Notes: generated from the letters alone by a model not told the origin. A stretch of 64,000 bases of DNA from Nitrospira sp. CR1.2 (GCA_014055495.1 WIAG01000003.1:1-64000), one strand, 5' to 3'; shown: positions 1 to 9,432, numbered from the stretch's first letter. Numbers and translations are program-made.

Positions 1-13
1 CACAACTGCGAGC

Positions 14-871
14 TCACACCTGATAGGGAATCCCCATAAACCACGCCAAGAGTCGATCCTGTGCGCGGTCAGGGAGGATCCGCTTCAACAAGGCCCTGAA
101 CCGCGCGTCGTGACCGACCAGATATCGCGTCCGCGGGCGGGAGGCCGTCAACGCGTGGGCGACGGTACGAGCCACCACGTCAGCGGGGATCGCACGTGCG
201 GCTGCACCGGCGATCACCTTCTGCATGCGATCCAGCGGCTGCGCATACAGGGCGAGCGACTCCGGCGCCACCTCGCCGAGCGTGCGCGTCGCCGACATCG
301 TGGCCCGCTGCCAGATCTGAGACTGAATGGCACCGGGTTCAATGAGCGAGACCGTCATGCCCCAGGGCGCCAATTCCAACCGCAACGCATCACTCATTGC
401 CTCCAGCGCAAATTTCGATCCACAGTAGGCGCCGAGAAACGGCGTCGCCGCCAGGCCGGCGATCGAACTGATATTGATGATACGGCCGCGCGCGAGTCGC
501 AGGGACGGCAGGAGGGCCTGGGTGACGGCAAGTGCGCCGATGACGTTGACCTCGAACTGCATGCGCACGTCGGCGAGAGGCAAGAGTTCAAGGGGCCCGG
601 CGACGGAAATGCCGGCATTGTTGACCAGGGCTGCCAGACCCGATCCCGAGGTCTCTTCAGCAATGGTGCGCCCTGCCTCAGCGACGGAGATCGGATCGGT
701 CACATCCAGCATCACGACACGGAGACGCGGAGAGGCCACACGAACCAATGCGTCCCCATCCGCTTGGCGACGTACGCCCGCCCAGACAGTGAAACCCAGC
801 TGATCGAGATGCCTCGCGCAGGCCGCGCCGATTCCTGAGGACGCACCGGTGATGACGACCGCTCCTCCCAC
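14..871 (-). CDS. SDR-family oxidoreductase
   Basis: Classical short-chain dehydrogenase/reductase of 285 residues, a NAD(P)-dependent oxidoreductase of unknown substrate. The N-terminal nucleotide-binding motif TGASSGIG lies near residues 8-15, the NNAG motif near 84-87, the catalytic Ser in INISS near 135-136, and the YxxxK pair at Tyr149 and Lys153, so the enzyme should be active. The start is GTG at 871, preceded on the minus strand by a strong AAGGAGG site seven bases upstream. It is divergent from the Lon-like gene at 1179. The C-terminal part, with an Arg-rich tail and a PDRAQD segment, resembles the retinol/17-beta-hydroxysteroid-type SDRs, but the substrate cannot be read from sequence. 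Confidence 0.9.
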   Translation of the reverse strand: MGGAVVITGASSGIGAACARHLDQLGFTVWAGVRRQADGDALVRVASPRLRVVMLDVTDPISVAEAGRTIAEETSGSGLAALVNNAGISVAGPLELLPLADVRMQFEVNVIGALAVTQALLPSLRLARGRIINISSIAGLAATPFLGAYCGSKFALEAMSDALRLELAPWGMTVSLIEPGAIQSQIWQRATMSATRTLGEVAPESLALYAQPLDRMQKVIAGAAARAIPADVVARTVAHALTASRPRTRYLVGHDARFRALLKRILPDRAQDRLLAWFMGIPYQV

Positions 872-1178
872 TCACACGCCTCCTTCACATCACACACAAT
901 TCCGTCGATACGGTCTCCGGCGATGGCGCGGATGCCAGGCATCGCTCGGCCGCTCGGCGCACCAGATTAGCATGCGCGCAGGGCACGTGGCATCAGGAAC
1001 TCCGACAGCACATCCCTTCACGCAATTCAGTAGGGGAATTCCGGAGCAGAAAAAAGAATTCAATATTTTCACTTCCTTGCTCCGCTCATCGCGCGGATGA
1101 CTCCTACGCGGCCGGACTCAGCGCACGGACCGGATCGAGCAGATTTGACAATCGAGCATCCTCATCTAGACTTGATTC
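872..1178. other. Divergent intergenic region, SDR / Lon-like
   Basis: About 300 bases without a convincing gene. It carries the ribosome-binding site of the SDR gene at its left end and an AT-rich stretch at 1049-1077 flanked by a perfect 7-base inverted repeat (CGGAGCA at 1042-1048, TGCTCCG at 1078-1084). A likely sigma-70-type promoter for the rightward gene lies at the right end. Confidence 0.6.
1145..1172 (+). promoter_or_regulatory. Putative sigma-70 promoter of the Lon-like gene
   Basis: A perfect -35 hexamer TTGACA (1145-1150) is followed after 16 bases by TAGACT (1167-1172), four of six matches to the -10 consensus. The predicted transcript start falls at or next to the ATG at 1179, so the mRNA may be leaderless. 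No Shine-Dalgarno sequence precedes that ATG. Confidence 0.45.
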
Positions 1179-1862
1179 ATGCGCACGCACACCGTCTTTT
1201 CCAGAAGCGGCACAGGGTCACATGCATTGACCTTTGTACTGGTTTCGCTGGTCGGTTGCCTGTTGTTCCTCCCTTCCCCGGCTCTTGCCAATCGCACCCT
1301 CATCGTCCCTATCTCCGTCGCCGCGTACACGGACTCTCAATCGGGATTCCCGACGTTCGTCATGAAATGGGACGAAGGTCGCCAACCGGATCCGCTGGGG
1401 TTGAAATGGGGACGCAGTCAAGTTCCGGTGAGAGGCACCGGGATGAGATCCATTCAGCATGCCTTTCAGTTTGCTGTGGAGCGGCTCAGTCCTACCATCC
1501 ACCCGACCGGCACTGTGTCGCTCTACACGACATATTCAGGACCACTCAGCCCCGAGGGATCGACCGCCGAGGCGGCACTGGCCATCGGTTTCCTCGCATT
1601 GCTGAAAGGCGATCACCTGAAGCACGACATTACGATTACCGGAACGCTGGAAGATGGCGGGCGGATCGGGCAAGTCAGTCAGGTCGCGGAAAAAACGACG
1701 GCGGCGGCGCGAGCGGGATACCACGTATTGCTGGTGCCGCGAGGTCAGTTCTACGCGCCTCGCGTCAACAGAGTCAGCCTGTCGCTGGAGTCAACCGTCC
1801 TGGTGCGCGAAGTGGACACGATCGAGGAAGCCTACGAGATTATGACCGGCAGGAAGCTCTAG
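1179..1862 (+). CDS. Exported Lon-like (S16) serine peptidase domain protein
   Basis: A 227-residue protein with an N-terminal signal peptide (hydrophobic residues 17-34, cleavage likely after PALA near residue 37) followed by a stand-alone Lon-type proteolytic domain. The region 121-190 follows the Lon C-terminal fold: PEGSTAEAA carries the candidate nucleophile Ser128 in the position of the Lon GPSAG serine. TGTLEDGGRIGQV, then VAEKTTAA, carries the candidate general base Lys172, and LLVPRGQ matches the usual strand after it. The C-terminal VDTIEEAYEIM resembles the last Lon helix. No AAA+ ATPase, PDZ or substrate-binding domain is present, so it cannot be a canonical Lon. A periplasmic or secreted ATP-independent peptidase is inferred. 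It is convergent with the CHAT gene. The Ser-Lys assignment is by eye. Confidence 0.75.
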   Translation: MRTHTVFSRSGTGSHALTFVLVSLVGCLLFLPSPALANRTLIVPISVAAYTDSQSGFPTFVMKWDEGRQPDPLGLKWGRSQVPVRGTGMRSIQHAFQFAVERLSPTIHPTGTVSLYTTYSGPLSPEGSTAEAALAIGFLALLKGDHLKHDITITGTLEDGGRIGQVSQVAEKTTAAARAGYHVLLVPRGQFYAPRVNRVSLSLESTVLVREVDTIEEAYEIMTGRKL

Positions 1863-1931
1863 CACCCGCCCTGCAGCCCCGTACACCACCCTCGCCCTCG
1901 CACAGCTGAGCAAGCGAACACTCGCCGATTG

Positions 1932-4403
1932 TCACATCCAGCTATTGATCAGCAGGAATGCCGACCAGAAACTGGGATGGCTATGTCCGCGCTGAGAAAG
2001 AATTTTCTGCTGGGCCCGCTGCAGCGCGACCGCCTTGGACACGGTTGGATCCTGGAGCTGCCGATAGAACTCCGACACAAGCTCGGTGGTCGTTTCGTCA
2101 TCCGACGTCCACAAACTCGCCAATGCCGTTCGCGCCCCTGTTTTAACGGCCACACCGGTCAACCCCAGCGCCGCGCGATCATCCTCGGCCCCAATTTCGC
2201 ACGAGCTGAGCGTCAGGAGATCCAGCGGCTGCTGCCGGTACTGCTGGAGTCCCACCAACTGCGACAACCGATCCATCGTGATCTTGCCGTCATGAGCCAG
2301 CACGAAGGAATCCCTTGCCTCGGTGCCGACGACCGTGTGGGACGCCACATGGACGATCCCCAGTCCCTGGTCTTTGATCTCTTCTTCTAAGGCAGGCGAC
2401 GAGAATTGCTTGTTCATCAGCAGCTTCCCGCCATACATCGTTCTAATTGCCTGCACTTCGGTCTCTGCGTAACGCGGAGCAGACCGGCCTTCGACCGACT
2501 CGGTCAGGCCGACCGACAACAGGCCGCCTTTGCGGCGTTGGGCAGAACTCATATCGGTTAACGCCAGACTCGGCGTGACCGCCACTGCAAGTGAGTCCAC
2601 GAGAAAATGCCGACCATCATGGAGCGCCCCCATCGGAATAGTCCGGAGCGATCCCTCCGCCACCATCACGAGGGTATGGACACCGACCCCTTGTAACTCC
2701 TGCTGGATGGGCGCAATCAACCACCCATGCAGGGTCTGCGCAGAAGCCAGGTAGTTCTGCGATTGCGAGTCCTGAATCAGCCGCCTGAACGAACGAATTT
2801 CATTCGTCAATTTTTCACCCGCGACAGGAACCCTGAATTGCTTCAGTCCATTGGCTGTTTCCAGGAGCAATTCAAGCCGGTCAGGGAATGCAATGGGATA
2901 GACCACTGCCGTATCGGGTGCCAATGCACCGGCCCCTCGATGACTCGCAACAGTCGCGACACAATCGTCCTGGAAATAGTCCTGCAACTCGGCCGCCCGA
3001 GAGACTTCAATCGTCTCTTTGACCTTCACCAGCAACTGTTCGTTCTGATCCGGTGTCTTGGCTGCTGCCGCCCTCCGCAACAACGCATCCTCGTACTCCA
3101 CAAACAACGGCGCGACGGATTCATAGTACGAATGATGCCGTCCCTGATGCCCCACGGAGTATTCGTAATGAATCGGCTTCAGGAGAGTGACGGCACGCTG
3201 GTAGGCAGTCAACGCTTCCTCTTCCTTGCCCTCCGCACGCAACAATCTCGCTGTTTGCCATTGCCAACGGTACAGCGATTCCGGCGCACTCACTTTTTGA
3301 GCCGCGAAGATGGCCTTCCGCGAATACTCCAGAGCCTCCGGATGGCGATGCTCGCGCTCCCGCAGCCCCCCGAGATATCCCCAGGCATATGACTGACCGC
3401 GCGCATCGCCCACGCGCCCGGCGACCTCACCGGCCGCGGTCAAGGCCTCCGCCGATTGACGCAACAGACCGGCTGCGGGACCGGCAGCAGCCACAGCTTC
3501 CGTCACGCGACCCTTCGCGGCATCGGCTTTCCCGACCCCGCCGGCTTTTCCGGTCATGGCGGCAAACAACTCCTGATACCCGAGGCCGATATTCAACAAC
3601 CCGGCGGTTTTTGCTCGACCGTCGCCCAGCGACTGCATCTCGGACCAGGCTTGATCCAAATGACGATGCGCTTCACCCAGTTGCTGGTTCTGGAGCAACG
3701 CCATGGCGCCGTTGAGCTGCGCCGTCGCCGCTAACTCCTGCTGCTTGCTCTCAGTCGCAAGGGTCCGGCTTTCGGCATAGACGTCGATCGCTTCGGCGAA
3801 CTGCCGCCGGGCAGTCAGCGCATTACCCAGATCGTTCAAAATCCCGGCGACCAACACCGACTTGTTCTCTTCTCGCGCCAGCATCAAGGCTCTGGTCAAA
3901 TGTTCGGTCGCTGGTTCGTCTTTCCCGAGCACGTGGAAGGTATTGCCGAGTTGGGCGAGAATGGTGGCCGTGAGACCGCGCTCACCGACTTGTTCCGACA
4001 GTTTCAGCGCGGCTTGTAAGGTTCCCTGCGCCCGACGGATCTGTCCCTCCTGCTGAAGCGCATGCGCAACGTTGATCAATGCCTGACACTGCAATTTTGG
4101 GTGTCCGCTTTCTTCGTATCCACGCGCGGCATTCATCCAGTGCGCGGCCGCTTGAGCAAAGGCACCCTGTTGAAATTGCGTGGTACCCTGCCGCATTTCT
4201 GCCGCGGACGTGATCGACGAGCCGGAACCGCCCAATGATTCCAGCGTCATCCCCTGTGCAGGCCAGGCGAATCCGCATAATGCGAGCACCCCGAGGCTGA
4301 ATAGCGTCACCGAGGAGGAACGTGCGCGCGGGCCGGCGGGATCAGCGGCCCTATGGCTACGCTTCATGCCGCGCCGAGTGAGAATGGTACGCGTTGTAGG
4401 CAT
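1932..4403 (-). CDS. Exported TPR-CHAT domain protein (caspase-like fold)
   Basis: An 823-residue protein whose basic, hydrophobic N-terminus (about residues 30-52) looks like a signal peptide. Tetratricopeptide-type helical repeats span roughly 70-410, and a C-terminal CHAT domain covers about 520-823. The CHAT His-Cys dyad is visible as His689 in VASH and Cys735 in LSSCE, so peptidase activity is possible. The gene starts 18 bases after the TPS exoprotein stop and has an AAGGAG site seven bases before ATG 4403, so it is the last gene of an FhaC-exoprotein-CHAT operon. In many bacteria CHAT proteins are genetically linked to haemagglutinin-like exoproteins. A role in maturing or releasing the partner is inference. 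Confidence 0.88.
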   Translation of the reverse strand: MPTTRTILTRRGMKRSHRAADPAGPRARSSSVTLFSLGVLALCGFAWPAQGMTLESLGGSGSSITSAAEMRQGTTQFQQGAFAQAAAHWMNAARGYEESGHPKLQCQALINVAHALQQEGQIRRAQGTLQAALKLSEQVGERGLTATILAQLGNTFHVLGKDEPATEHLTRALMLAREENKSVLVAGILNDLGNALTARRQFAEAIDVYAESRTLATESKQQELAATAQLNGAMALLQNQQLGEAHRHLDQAWSEMQSLGDGRAKTAGLLNIGLGYQELFAAMTGKAGGVGKADAAKGRVTEAVAAAGPAAGLLRQSAEALTAAGEVAGRVGDARGQSYAWGYLGGLREREHRHPEALEYSRKAIFAAQKVSAPESLYRWQWQTARLLRAEGKEEEALTAYQRAVTLLKPIHYEYSVGHQGRHHSYYESVAPLFVEYEDALLRRAAAAKTPDQNEQLLVKVKETIEVSRAAELQDYFQDDCVATVASHRGAGALAPDTAVVYPIAFPDRLELLLETANGLKQFRVPVAGEKLTNEIRSFRRLIQDSQSQNYLASAQTLHGWLIAPIQQELQGVGVHTLVMVAEGSLRTIPMGALHDGRHFLVDSLAVAVTPSLALTDMSSAQRRKGGLLSVGLTESVEGRSAPRYAETEVQAIRTMYGGKLLMNKQFSSPALEEEIKDQGLGIVHVASHTVVGTEARDSFVLAHDGKITMDRLSQLVGLQQYRQQPLDLLTLSSCEIGAEDDRAALGLTGVAVKTGARTALASLWTSDDETTTELVSEFYRQLQDPTVSKAVALQRAQQKILSQRGHSHPSFWSAFLLINSWM

Positions 4404-4421
4404 GACGTTCTCCTTGGGGGA

Positions 4422-5705
4422 CTAGCACCCCTGCCATGATTCCATAAGTTCTGCGGTCGTCTGAGCGCGAAACTGCGCTGCCGGTGCGAGTGCCGTCGGA
4501 GCGCCTGGCTCGACGTCGCCGCCGATCTCTTCCAGCACGATAGGAGCTGCCAGGGATCGGCCGGGTTGCGACGGCGTCACATCGCGCGAAGCTTGCACCA
4601 GGCTACTCAATGCGCCGTCTTTTCGCGCTGCGCACCGGCTGGTCAGTAAGGGGGCCGGGGAAGCAGGAGCCTCCTGCGGAAGCACGATGGCCGCGCGATT
4701 CAGGAATGCGAGCGGTTCGACGGGATTAGCCGGACTCACGTTGGACACATTCGCAGTCGCAAGAGGCGGGAGCCCGCCAAGATTTACCCCCACGACCTGG
4801 ATTTGCGTCACACGCTGGGTAAACGGATTCGTCGTCGTGTTGATCTGCGCGCCCGTCGGCACGGTGACATTCGGGCTCACATCGACGGAGGGGGGAATCA
4901 CTCCACCTCCACCCGCGACGATCAGCGTTCCAGGTAACGCCTGGATCTGCCCGTTACCCACCGCGCCGGAGAAGGGATCACCGACAAACGGCTGCGTGGC
5001 CATTTCCCCGGCGGAGCTCGTGCTGCCTAACATGACTCGCTGTGCGCTGATTTTCGATCCGTTGATTTGGATTCCGCCTCCCATCAAACCCAGTACAGCC
5101 CCTGTCTGAAGCACCGTCGAAGGAGCCGACAGGACGATCGAACCATAGGGGCCTTGTCCCAAAAACCCGAAGGACACCGGTGAACCGACTGATAACGTCG
5201 AGTCGAAGGCCAGAAGAGCGGTATTCGCGGAGAAGATCCCGCCGTCGCTCAAGCGTAATTGCTGAGCGGTACTGAAATACGCAGATCCGGATACATTCAA
5301 CTGAGCCGAAGGGCCGAACACAATTCCGGACGGATTGACAAAGAACAAATTCGCATTGAGAGCTTGAACGGTGCCGTTAATGTTGGAGGGGGAGCCTCCG
5401 ATCACTCGACCAATGACGTTGGACACGCCGCCGGGGTTCACAAATGCCGCGACATCCCCCGCCCCGACGGAGAACTGATTGAAGCTATGAAAGAGGTTTG
5501 GGCCGCCTCCGGGTCTCGTGCCGCCCGTAATGTTGGTCGTATTGCCCGACGTGTTCAGGGTGGTTCCCAGGCCGCCGGGTCCGGGAGGAGTTGCGACGAT
5601 GTTTGTGGCCTGCCCGTAGGCGATCGACCCAGTTGAGCCCAGAATTACCAGAAAGGCAAGAAACCCATAAACCAACAGCGGCAACCCGGCCGGGCGACAA
5701 ATCAT
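4422..5705 (-). CDS. Two-partner secretion exoprotein, short filamentous-haemagglutinin type
   Basis: A 427-residue exported protein starting at ATG 5705, chosen because GAGGAG lies seven bases upstream. An upstream in-frame extension to 5804 lacks such a site. A signal peptide ends near residue 32 (SIAYG/QA). It is followed by a TPS secretion domain: a Gly/Asn-rich beta-helical segment, the block LFHSFNQFSV, and the NANLFFVNPSGIVFG block that corresponds to the NPNGI/NPNL motifs recognised by TpsB transporters. The passenger after about residue 250 is very short for this family and Pro-rich, and ends in a terminal Cys. It lies between its FhaC-like transporter and a CHAT gene. A small secreted adhesin or a signal-like exoprotein is possible. 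Confidence 0.85.
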   Translation of the reverse strand: MICRPAGLPLLVYGFLAFLVILGSTGSIAYGQATNIVATPPGPGGLGTTLNTSGNTTNITGGTRPGGGPNLFHSFNQFSVGAGDVAAFVNPGGVSNVIGRVIGGSPSNINGTVQALNANLFFVNPSGIVFGPSAQLNVSGSAYFSTAQQLRLSDGGIFSANTALLAFDSTLSVGSPVSFGFLGQGPYGSIVLSAPSTVLQTGAVLGLMGGGIQINGSKISAQRVMLGSTSSAGEMATQPFVGDPFSGAVGNGQIQALPGTLIVAGGGGVIPPSVDVSPNVTVPTGAQINTTTNPFTQRVTQIQVVGVNLGGLPPLATANVSNVSPANPVEPLAFLNRAAIVLPQEAPASPAPLLTSRCAARKDGALSSLVQASRDVTPSQPGRSLAAPIVLEEIGGDVEPGAPTALAPAAQFRAQTTAELMESWQGC

Positions 5706-5873
5706 GGTCGATCTCCTCATGTGATAGGGAGGCCCCCTCTCATACCCTAAACGCCGCGCAACTTCAACACGCCGACATCCCGCCCTCGACGGTTGCGAGG
5801 ACACAGCTCGGGCCGATCAGCCCCGGCCATTTGCCCCATTCCGAGACAAGTGAGTCCCCGACGGCCGTGCCCG

Positions 5874-7691
5874 CTAGAATGCCTCAACCACCAGCTGCAA
5901 ATGAATGCCGTGATCCTGCAGGTTGTTGCGATCCGTATCGTATCGTTTCAACTGTTTTCCGTAATAGAGTTCGAAGTGACTCCCCCGCCAGAAATTCCAA
6001 ATGACCCCGGCACCGAGACTGGCCAACGTCTTGGGAGGAGAGCCGGGCGTCTGAACCGTCGTTTGCCAGCCGTGGCCCAAATCGAAAAAGGGCGCGAGAA
6101 ACACCGAATCGACGCCGGCCTTCGTCGTATAGACCGGAACGCGGGCCTCGATCGACAACATCGCGGCGTTGTCACGAATCAGGGTGAATTCCCGATAGCC
6201 TCGGACGCTGTACCGGCCGCCGACCGCAATCTGTTCGAGAGGGAATAGGTGGTCGTTGGACAATTGCACCACGCCTCGACTCACCAACTGCGTCCGCCAC
6301 AAGGGGAGCTGGCGGATCCACTGAGCCTCGCCCAACCAGGAGAAGAACCGCGCATCCGGCAGGTTCGGGTCGCCGTTCGCGGTCGCCCCCATCGCTCCGA
6401 CACCGACGGAAAATCGTGACAACAGGGAGATGACCTGTTCGGCCGAACGCCGCGCATACTCCTGACCGAAACGGAGCGATGTCACACGGAACTTGCCGTT
6501 CGGCGACCCCACGATCAATTCCTGCGGAACGCCTCCCACGGTACTCTCATTCCGGGCATGCTCTCCGGTCAACGACAACGCGAGTTCCTCGTCGGCCCTC
6601 CGGATCACCGGATGCCTGACGGCTACGCCGAAAATTTGCGCTTTATTTTTGATATCCAGGGAATCGAAGGGCGACTCTTCGACTCCGAAATCAAACCGAC
6701 GGTATTGCAGCGCGACCGTGGTGTCTCGGGGCCCCACGGGGATTTCGTACTTGAAATTGAGCATCGGGTTGACCCCCGCCGAGCGACCATACTGCAGGCT
6801 CAGGGTATCGCCGAATCCGAGAAGATTCCGGTGCGCCAGCGTGACAAAACCTTGCTCCGCACCGACCACGGGAGACTGATAGTTATTGAATTCCAACCAA
6901 GCCTTCAGCGGGTTGGCTTCCTTCACCTTCACATTCAGGGTACTCTCTCCCAGAGTCGCACCCGGTAGGAGTTCGGCATTGATCCGATCGATCCGGGGAT
7001 TGGCCTGCATCACGCGCAACCGCTCCTGGAGTGCTTCGACATGGAGCGGAGGACCGGCCGCCAAATTGACCCGGCTCTGAAAATACGAGGGCCGGAACCA
7101 CTTGGTATCCTCGACGTTGACCTGCGTAATTTTCCCTTCGATGATCTGCATGGTCAGCGTGCCGTCGGCGACATCCTGCTCCGGGACCACCGCCCCGGAC
7201 GTCAAGTAACCATGGTTGACGTAGTAGTAGGTCAGCGCAAGCCGCAACGCTTCCAAATCTTCCGCCGTCAACTCTCGATTCGTGTAGGGAGTGGTTATTT
7301 CCGAGAGTTGTTGTGAGGTGAAGGCGGTATTCCCGACGAGTCGAATCTCCTTGACCATGATTTTCGGCCCCTTTGCCGCCTGCTCGAGGGCGCCCGGGGG
7401 AGTCGGCGACGGGAGATCGAGCGCCGGGGGCTGTGCGGGAGGGGGGACGACAGGCAACTGAGGCGGTTTCGGGGGCAACGGACCGAGTTGCGAGCCGGTT
7501 TGCGCATGAGCCGGCCTCGCCCACGAGGCAAGCAGCACAAGGGCCGCCACACCAACGAAGAGTCCACGCCATCGACGCAAAGGCTGCTCATGGTTCCCAC
7601 GAACGACTGGACTGTCATGCCCAACCGGACCGGCATCGGCCGACATGTGCATGTGCGATTCCTGCATCACTGATTTCTTTACACAAGCCAT
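5874..7691 (-). CDS. FhaC/ShlB-type two-partner secretion outer-membrane transporter
   Basis: A 605-residue TpsB protein. ATG 7691 is preferred because GGGGAGG sits five bases before it. An unusually long N-region leads to a hydrophobic signal segment ending ARPAHAQ. After a Pro-rich linker a POTRA pair follows (KEIRLVGNTAF; later EGKITQVNVEDTKWF). The C-terminal half is a ShlB-type 16-strand barrel with the conserved VGGRYSVRGY block (VRGY/F motif that inserts into the pore) and a terminal aromatic residue. It should export the exoprotein encoded 168 bases downstream on the same strand. The TpsB family assignment is strong. Substrate identity rests on adjacency. Confidence 0.92.
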   Translation of the reverse strand: MACVKKSVMQESHMHMSADAGPVGHDSPVVRGNHEQPLRRWRGLFVGVAALVLLASWARPAHAQTGSQLGPLPPKPPQLPVVPPPAQPPALDLPSPTPPGALEQAAKGPKIMVKEIRLVGNTAFTSQQLSEITTPYTNRELTAEDLEALRLALTYYYVNHGYLTSGAVVPEQDVADGTLTMQIIEGKITQVNVEDTKWFRPSYFQSRVNLAAGPPLHVEALQERLRVMQANPRIDRINAELLPGATLGESTLNVKVKEANPLKAWLEFNNYQSPVVGAEQGFVTLAHRNLLGFGDTLSLQYGRSAGVNPMLNFKYEIPVGPRDTTVALQYRRFDFGVEESPFDSLDIKNKAQIFGVAVRHPVIRRADEELALSLTGEHARNESTVGGVPQELIVGSPNGKFRVTSLRFGQEYARRSAEQVISLLSRFSVGVGAMGATANGDPNLPDARFFSWLGEAQWIRQLPLWRTQLVSRGVVQLSNDHLFPLEQIAVGGRYSVRGYREFTLIRDNAAMLSIEARVPVYTTKAGVDSVFLAPFFDLGHGWQTTVQTPGSPPKTLASLGAGVIWNFWRGSHFELYYGKQLKRYDTDRNNLQDHGIHLQLVVEAF

Positions 7692-7974
7692 CAAGGCCTC
7701 CCCTCTTTCTTGATGACAGGGCACGGACATTCGTTGATCAGTGCCCACACAATCATCTGCTCGCAAACATATCTCCTGCATGAGACAGCCGCCGCGCCGC
7801 GCATCACGCACTCTCGAGAAACAACACACAGTCGCGCGGCAGTCGTGTATCAGCCGAGGCGATACGTAGCTGTTTGGAGAATCCGTGCTGGAAGGAATTG
7901 CTTATAACATGTCTCGAAACAAAATACTTCTGGCACAGGAAGTTTTTTGGTCGGCAGGGATGACGATGAATGCT

Positions 7975-9432
7975 CTACGTACCGCCTCGCCTATCCCCGT
8001 GGCGTTGCGACGACGGCGTACGCACGAACCCTACGCCGGGCCATCGATTCCCGGCAGGAACGTCCTCTTTAAAACGGGCCGTGAAGTGCCGCAACTGAGG
8101 AGCCCCATAGGTCATGACTAGCCCCCCAATGGTGTCCCGGTGTCGGAACAGATCGACGACCGATTCCGCGACGTACGTCAGATGAGAATTGGTATACACG
8201 CGGCGTGGGATGGCCAGCCGGACGAGTTCCAGTTGTGGATACGTGGCCTGCTCTGTCAGCGGATCCCGCCCCCCGAACATGACGGATCCGATCTCCACGC
8301 CTCGAATGCCGTACTCGCGATAGAGGGCTACGGCCAGCGCCTGGGCCGGGAACTGGTATTGTTCGAGATGCGGCAGGAACTCCCTGGCATTGAGATACAC
8401 GGCATGGCCCCCGATGGGTTTGAGGATCGGCACTCCGCTACGTTCCAGCAAGTCCCCCAGATAACGCACCTGACTGATCCTGAACCGCAGATAGTCCTCA
8501 TCCAGCACTTCTTCGAGCCCCCTGGCCATGGCTTCCAAATCACGCCCGGCAAGCCCCCCGTAGGTCGGAAACCCTTCGACCAGGATCAGGAGATGGGTAA
8601 TAGCCCGGGCCCAGCGCTCATCGTTCACACTCAAGAATCCCCCGATGTTGACCAACCCATCCTTTTTCGCCGACATGAGGCAACCGTCACCCAGGCTGAA
8701 CAGGGACCGGGCAATGTCCCGCACCGGCACGTCGGCGTAACCGGGCTCGCGTTCTTTGATGAAGAAACAATTTTCCGCAAACCGGCAGGCATCAAAGAGC
8801 AGAGGGATACCATAGCGCGTCACCAACCGGCTGGTCTCGCGAATATTCGCCATCGAAACAGGTTGCCCGCCGCCGCTGTTATTGGTGATGGTGATCAATA
8901 CGAACGGAATCCGATCTGGCCCGACCCGCTCGATGGTCGTTTCCAGTCGGCCCACGTCCATGTTGCCTTTGAACGGCAGCTCACAATGCGGATCGTAGGC
9001 CTCCTTGATCACGAGATCGAGCGCCTCGGCATCTCGGTGTTCGAGGTTCGCCCGCGTGGTGTCGAAATGCATATTGTTGGGCACGCACATGCCGGGCTTG
9101 ACGACAGCCGCAAAGAGCACATGCTCCGCCGCCCGCCCCTGATGTGTCGGCACCACATAGCGATACCCGCACAGCGAACGAACAGCCGCCTCGAAGCGAT
9201 AAAAATTCTTGCTGCCGGCGTAGGATTCGTCGCCGAGCATCAGCCCGGCCCATTGAGAATCGCTCATGGCGGAGGTGCCGCTGTCTGTCAACAGGTCGAT
9301 CGCAACACTCTCCGCGGGAAGCTGGAAGAGATTGTAACCGGCGTCGTGGAGCAGCCGGCACCGCTCCTCGCGACTGGTCGGCTTGATCGGCTCGACGACC
9401 TTGATCCTATACGGCTCGGATGGGTAGTTCAC
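7975..9432 (-). CDS. tnaA: Tryptophanase (L-tryptophan indole-lyase)
   Basis: A 485-residue PLP enzyme of the tryptophanase/tyrosine phenol-lyase family that splits L-tryptophan to indole, pyruvate and ammonia. Family hallmarks include IDLLTDSGT, VPTHQGRAAE, NNSGGGQPVSMAN, the PLP-lysine motif MSAKKD and a C-terminal RHFTA. Two specificity positions favour tryptophan over tyrosine: the FDTT block has Asp where tyrosine phenol-lyase has Thr, and VEIG has Ile where it has Arg. The start is GTG, preceded by AGAGG, and overlaps the upstream HTH gene by 26 bases, indicating translational coupling. The C-terminus carries about 25 extra residues compared with E. coli TnaA. Confidence 0.93.
   Translation of the reverse strand: MNYPSEPYRIKVVEPIKPTSREERCRLLHDAGYNLFQLPAESVAIDLLTDSGTSAMSDSQWAGLMLGDESYAGSKNFYRFEAAVRSLCGYRYVVPTHQGRAAEHVLFAAVVKPGMCVPNNMHFDTTRANLEHRDAEALDLVIKEAYDPHCELPFKGNMDVGRLETTIERVGPDRIPFVLITITNNSGGGQPVSMANIRETSRLVTRYGIPLLFDACRFAENCFFIKEREPGYADVPVRDIARSLFSLGDGCLMSAKKDGLVNIGGFLSVNDERWARAITHLLILVEGFPTYGGLAGRDLEAMARGLEEVLDEDYLRFRISQVRYLGDLLERSGVPILKPIGGHAVYLNAREFLPHLEQYQFPAQALAVALYREYGIRGVEIGSVMFGGRDPLTEQATYPQLELVRLAIPRRVYTNSHLTYVAESVVDLFRHRDTIGGLVMTYGAPQLRHFTARFKEDVPAGNRWPGVGFVRTPSSQRHGDRRGGT

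Noticed and set aside
7925-7960. TGGCAC...-containing stretch considered as a sigma-54 promoter
   Set aside because: The GC element is followed by a T-run and not by TTGC at the right spacing.
7975-9432. Considered tyrosine phenol-lyase
   Set aside because: The specificity positions (Asp in FDTT and Ile in VEIG) match tryptophanase.
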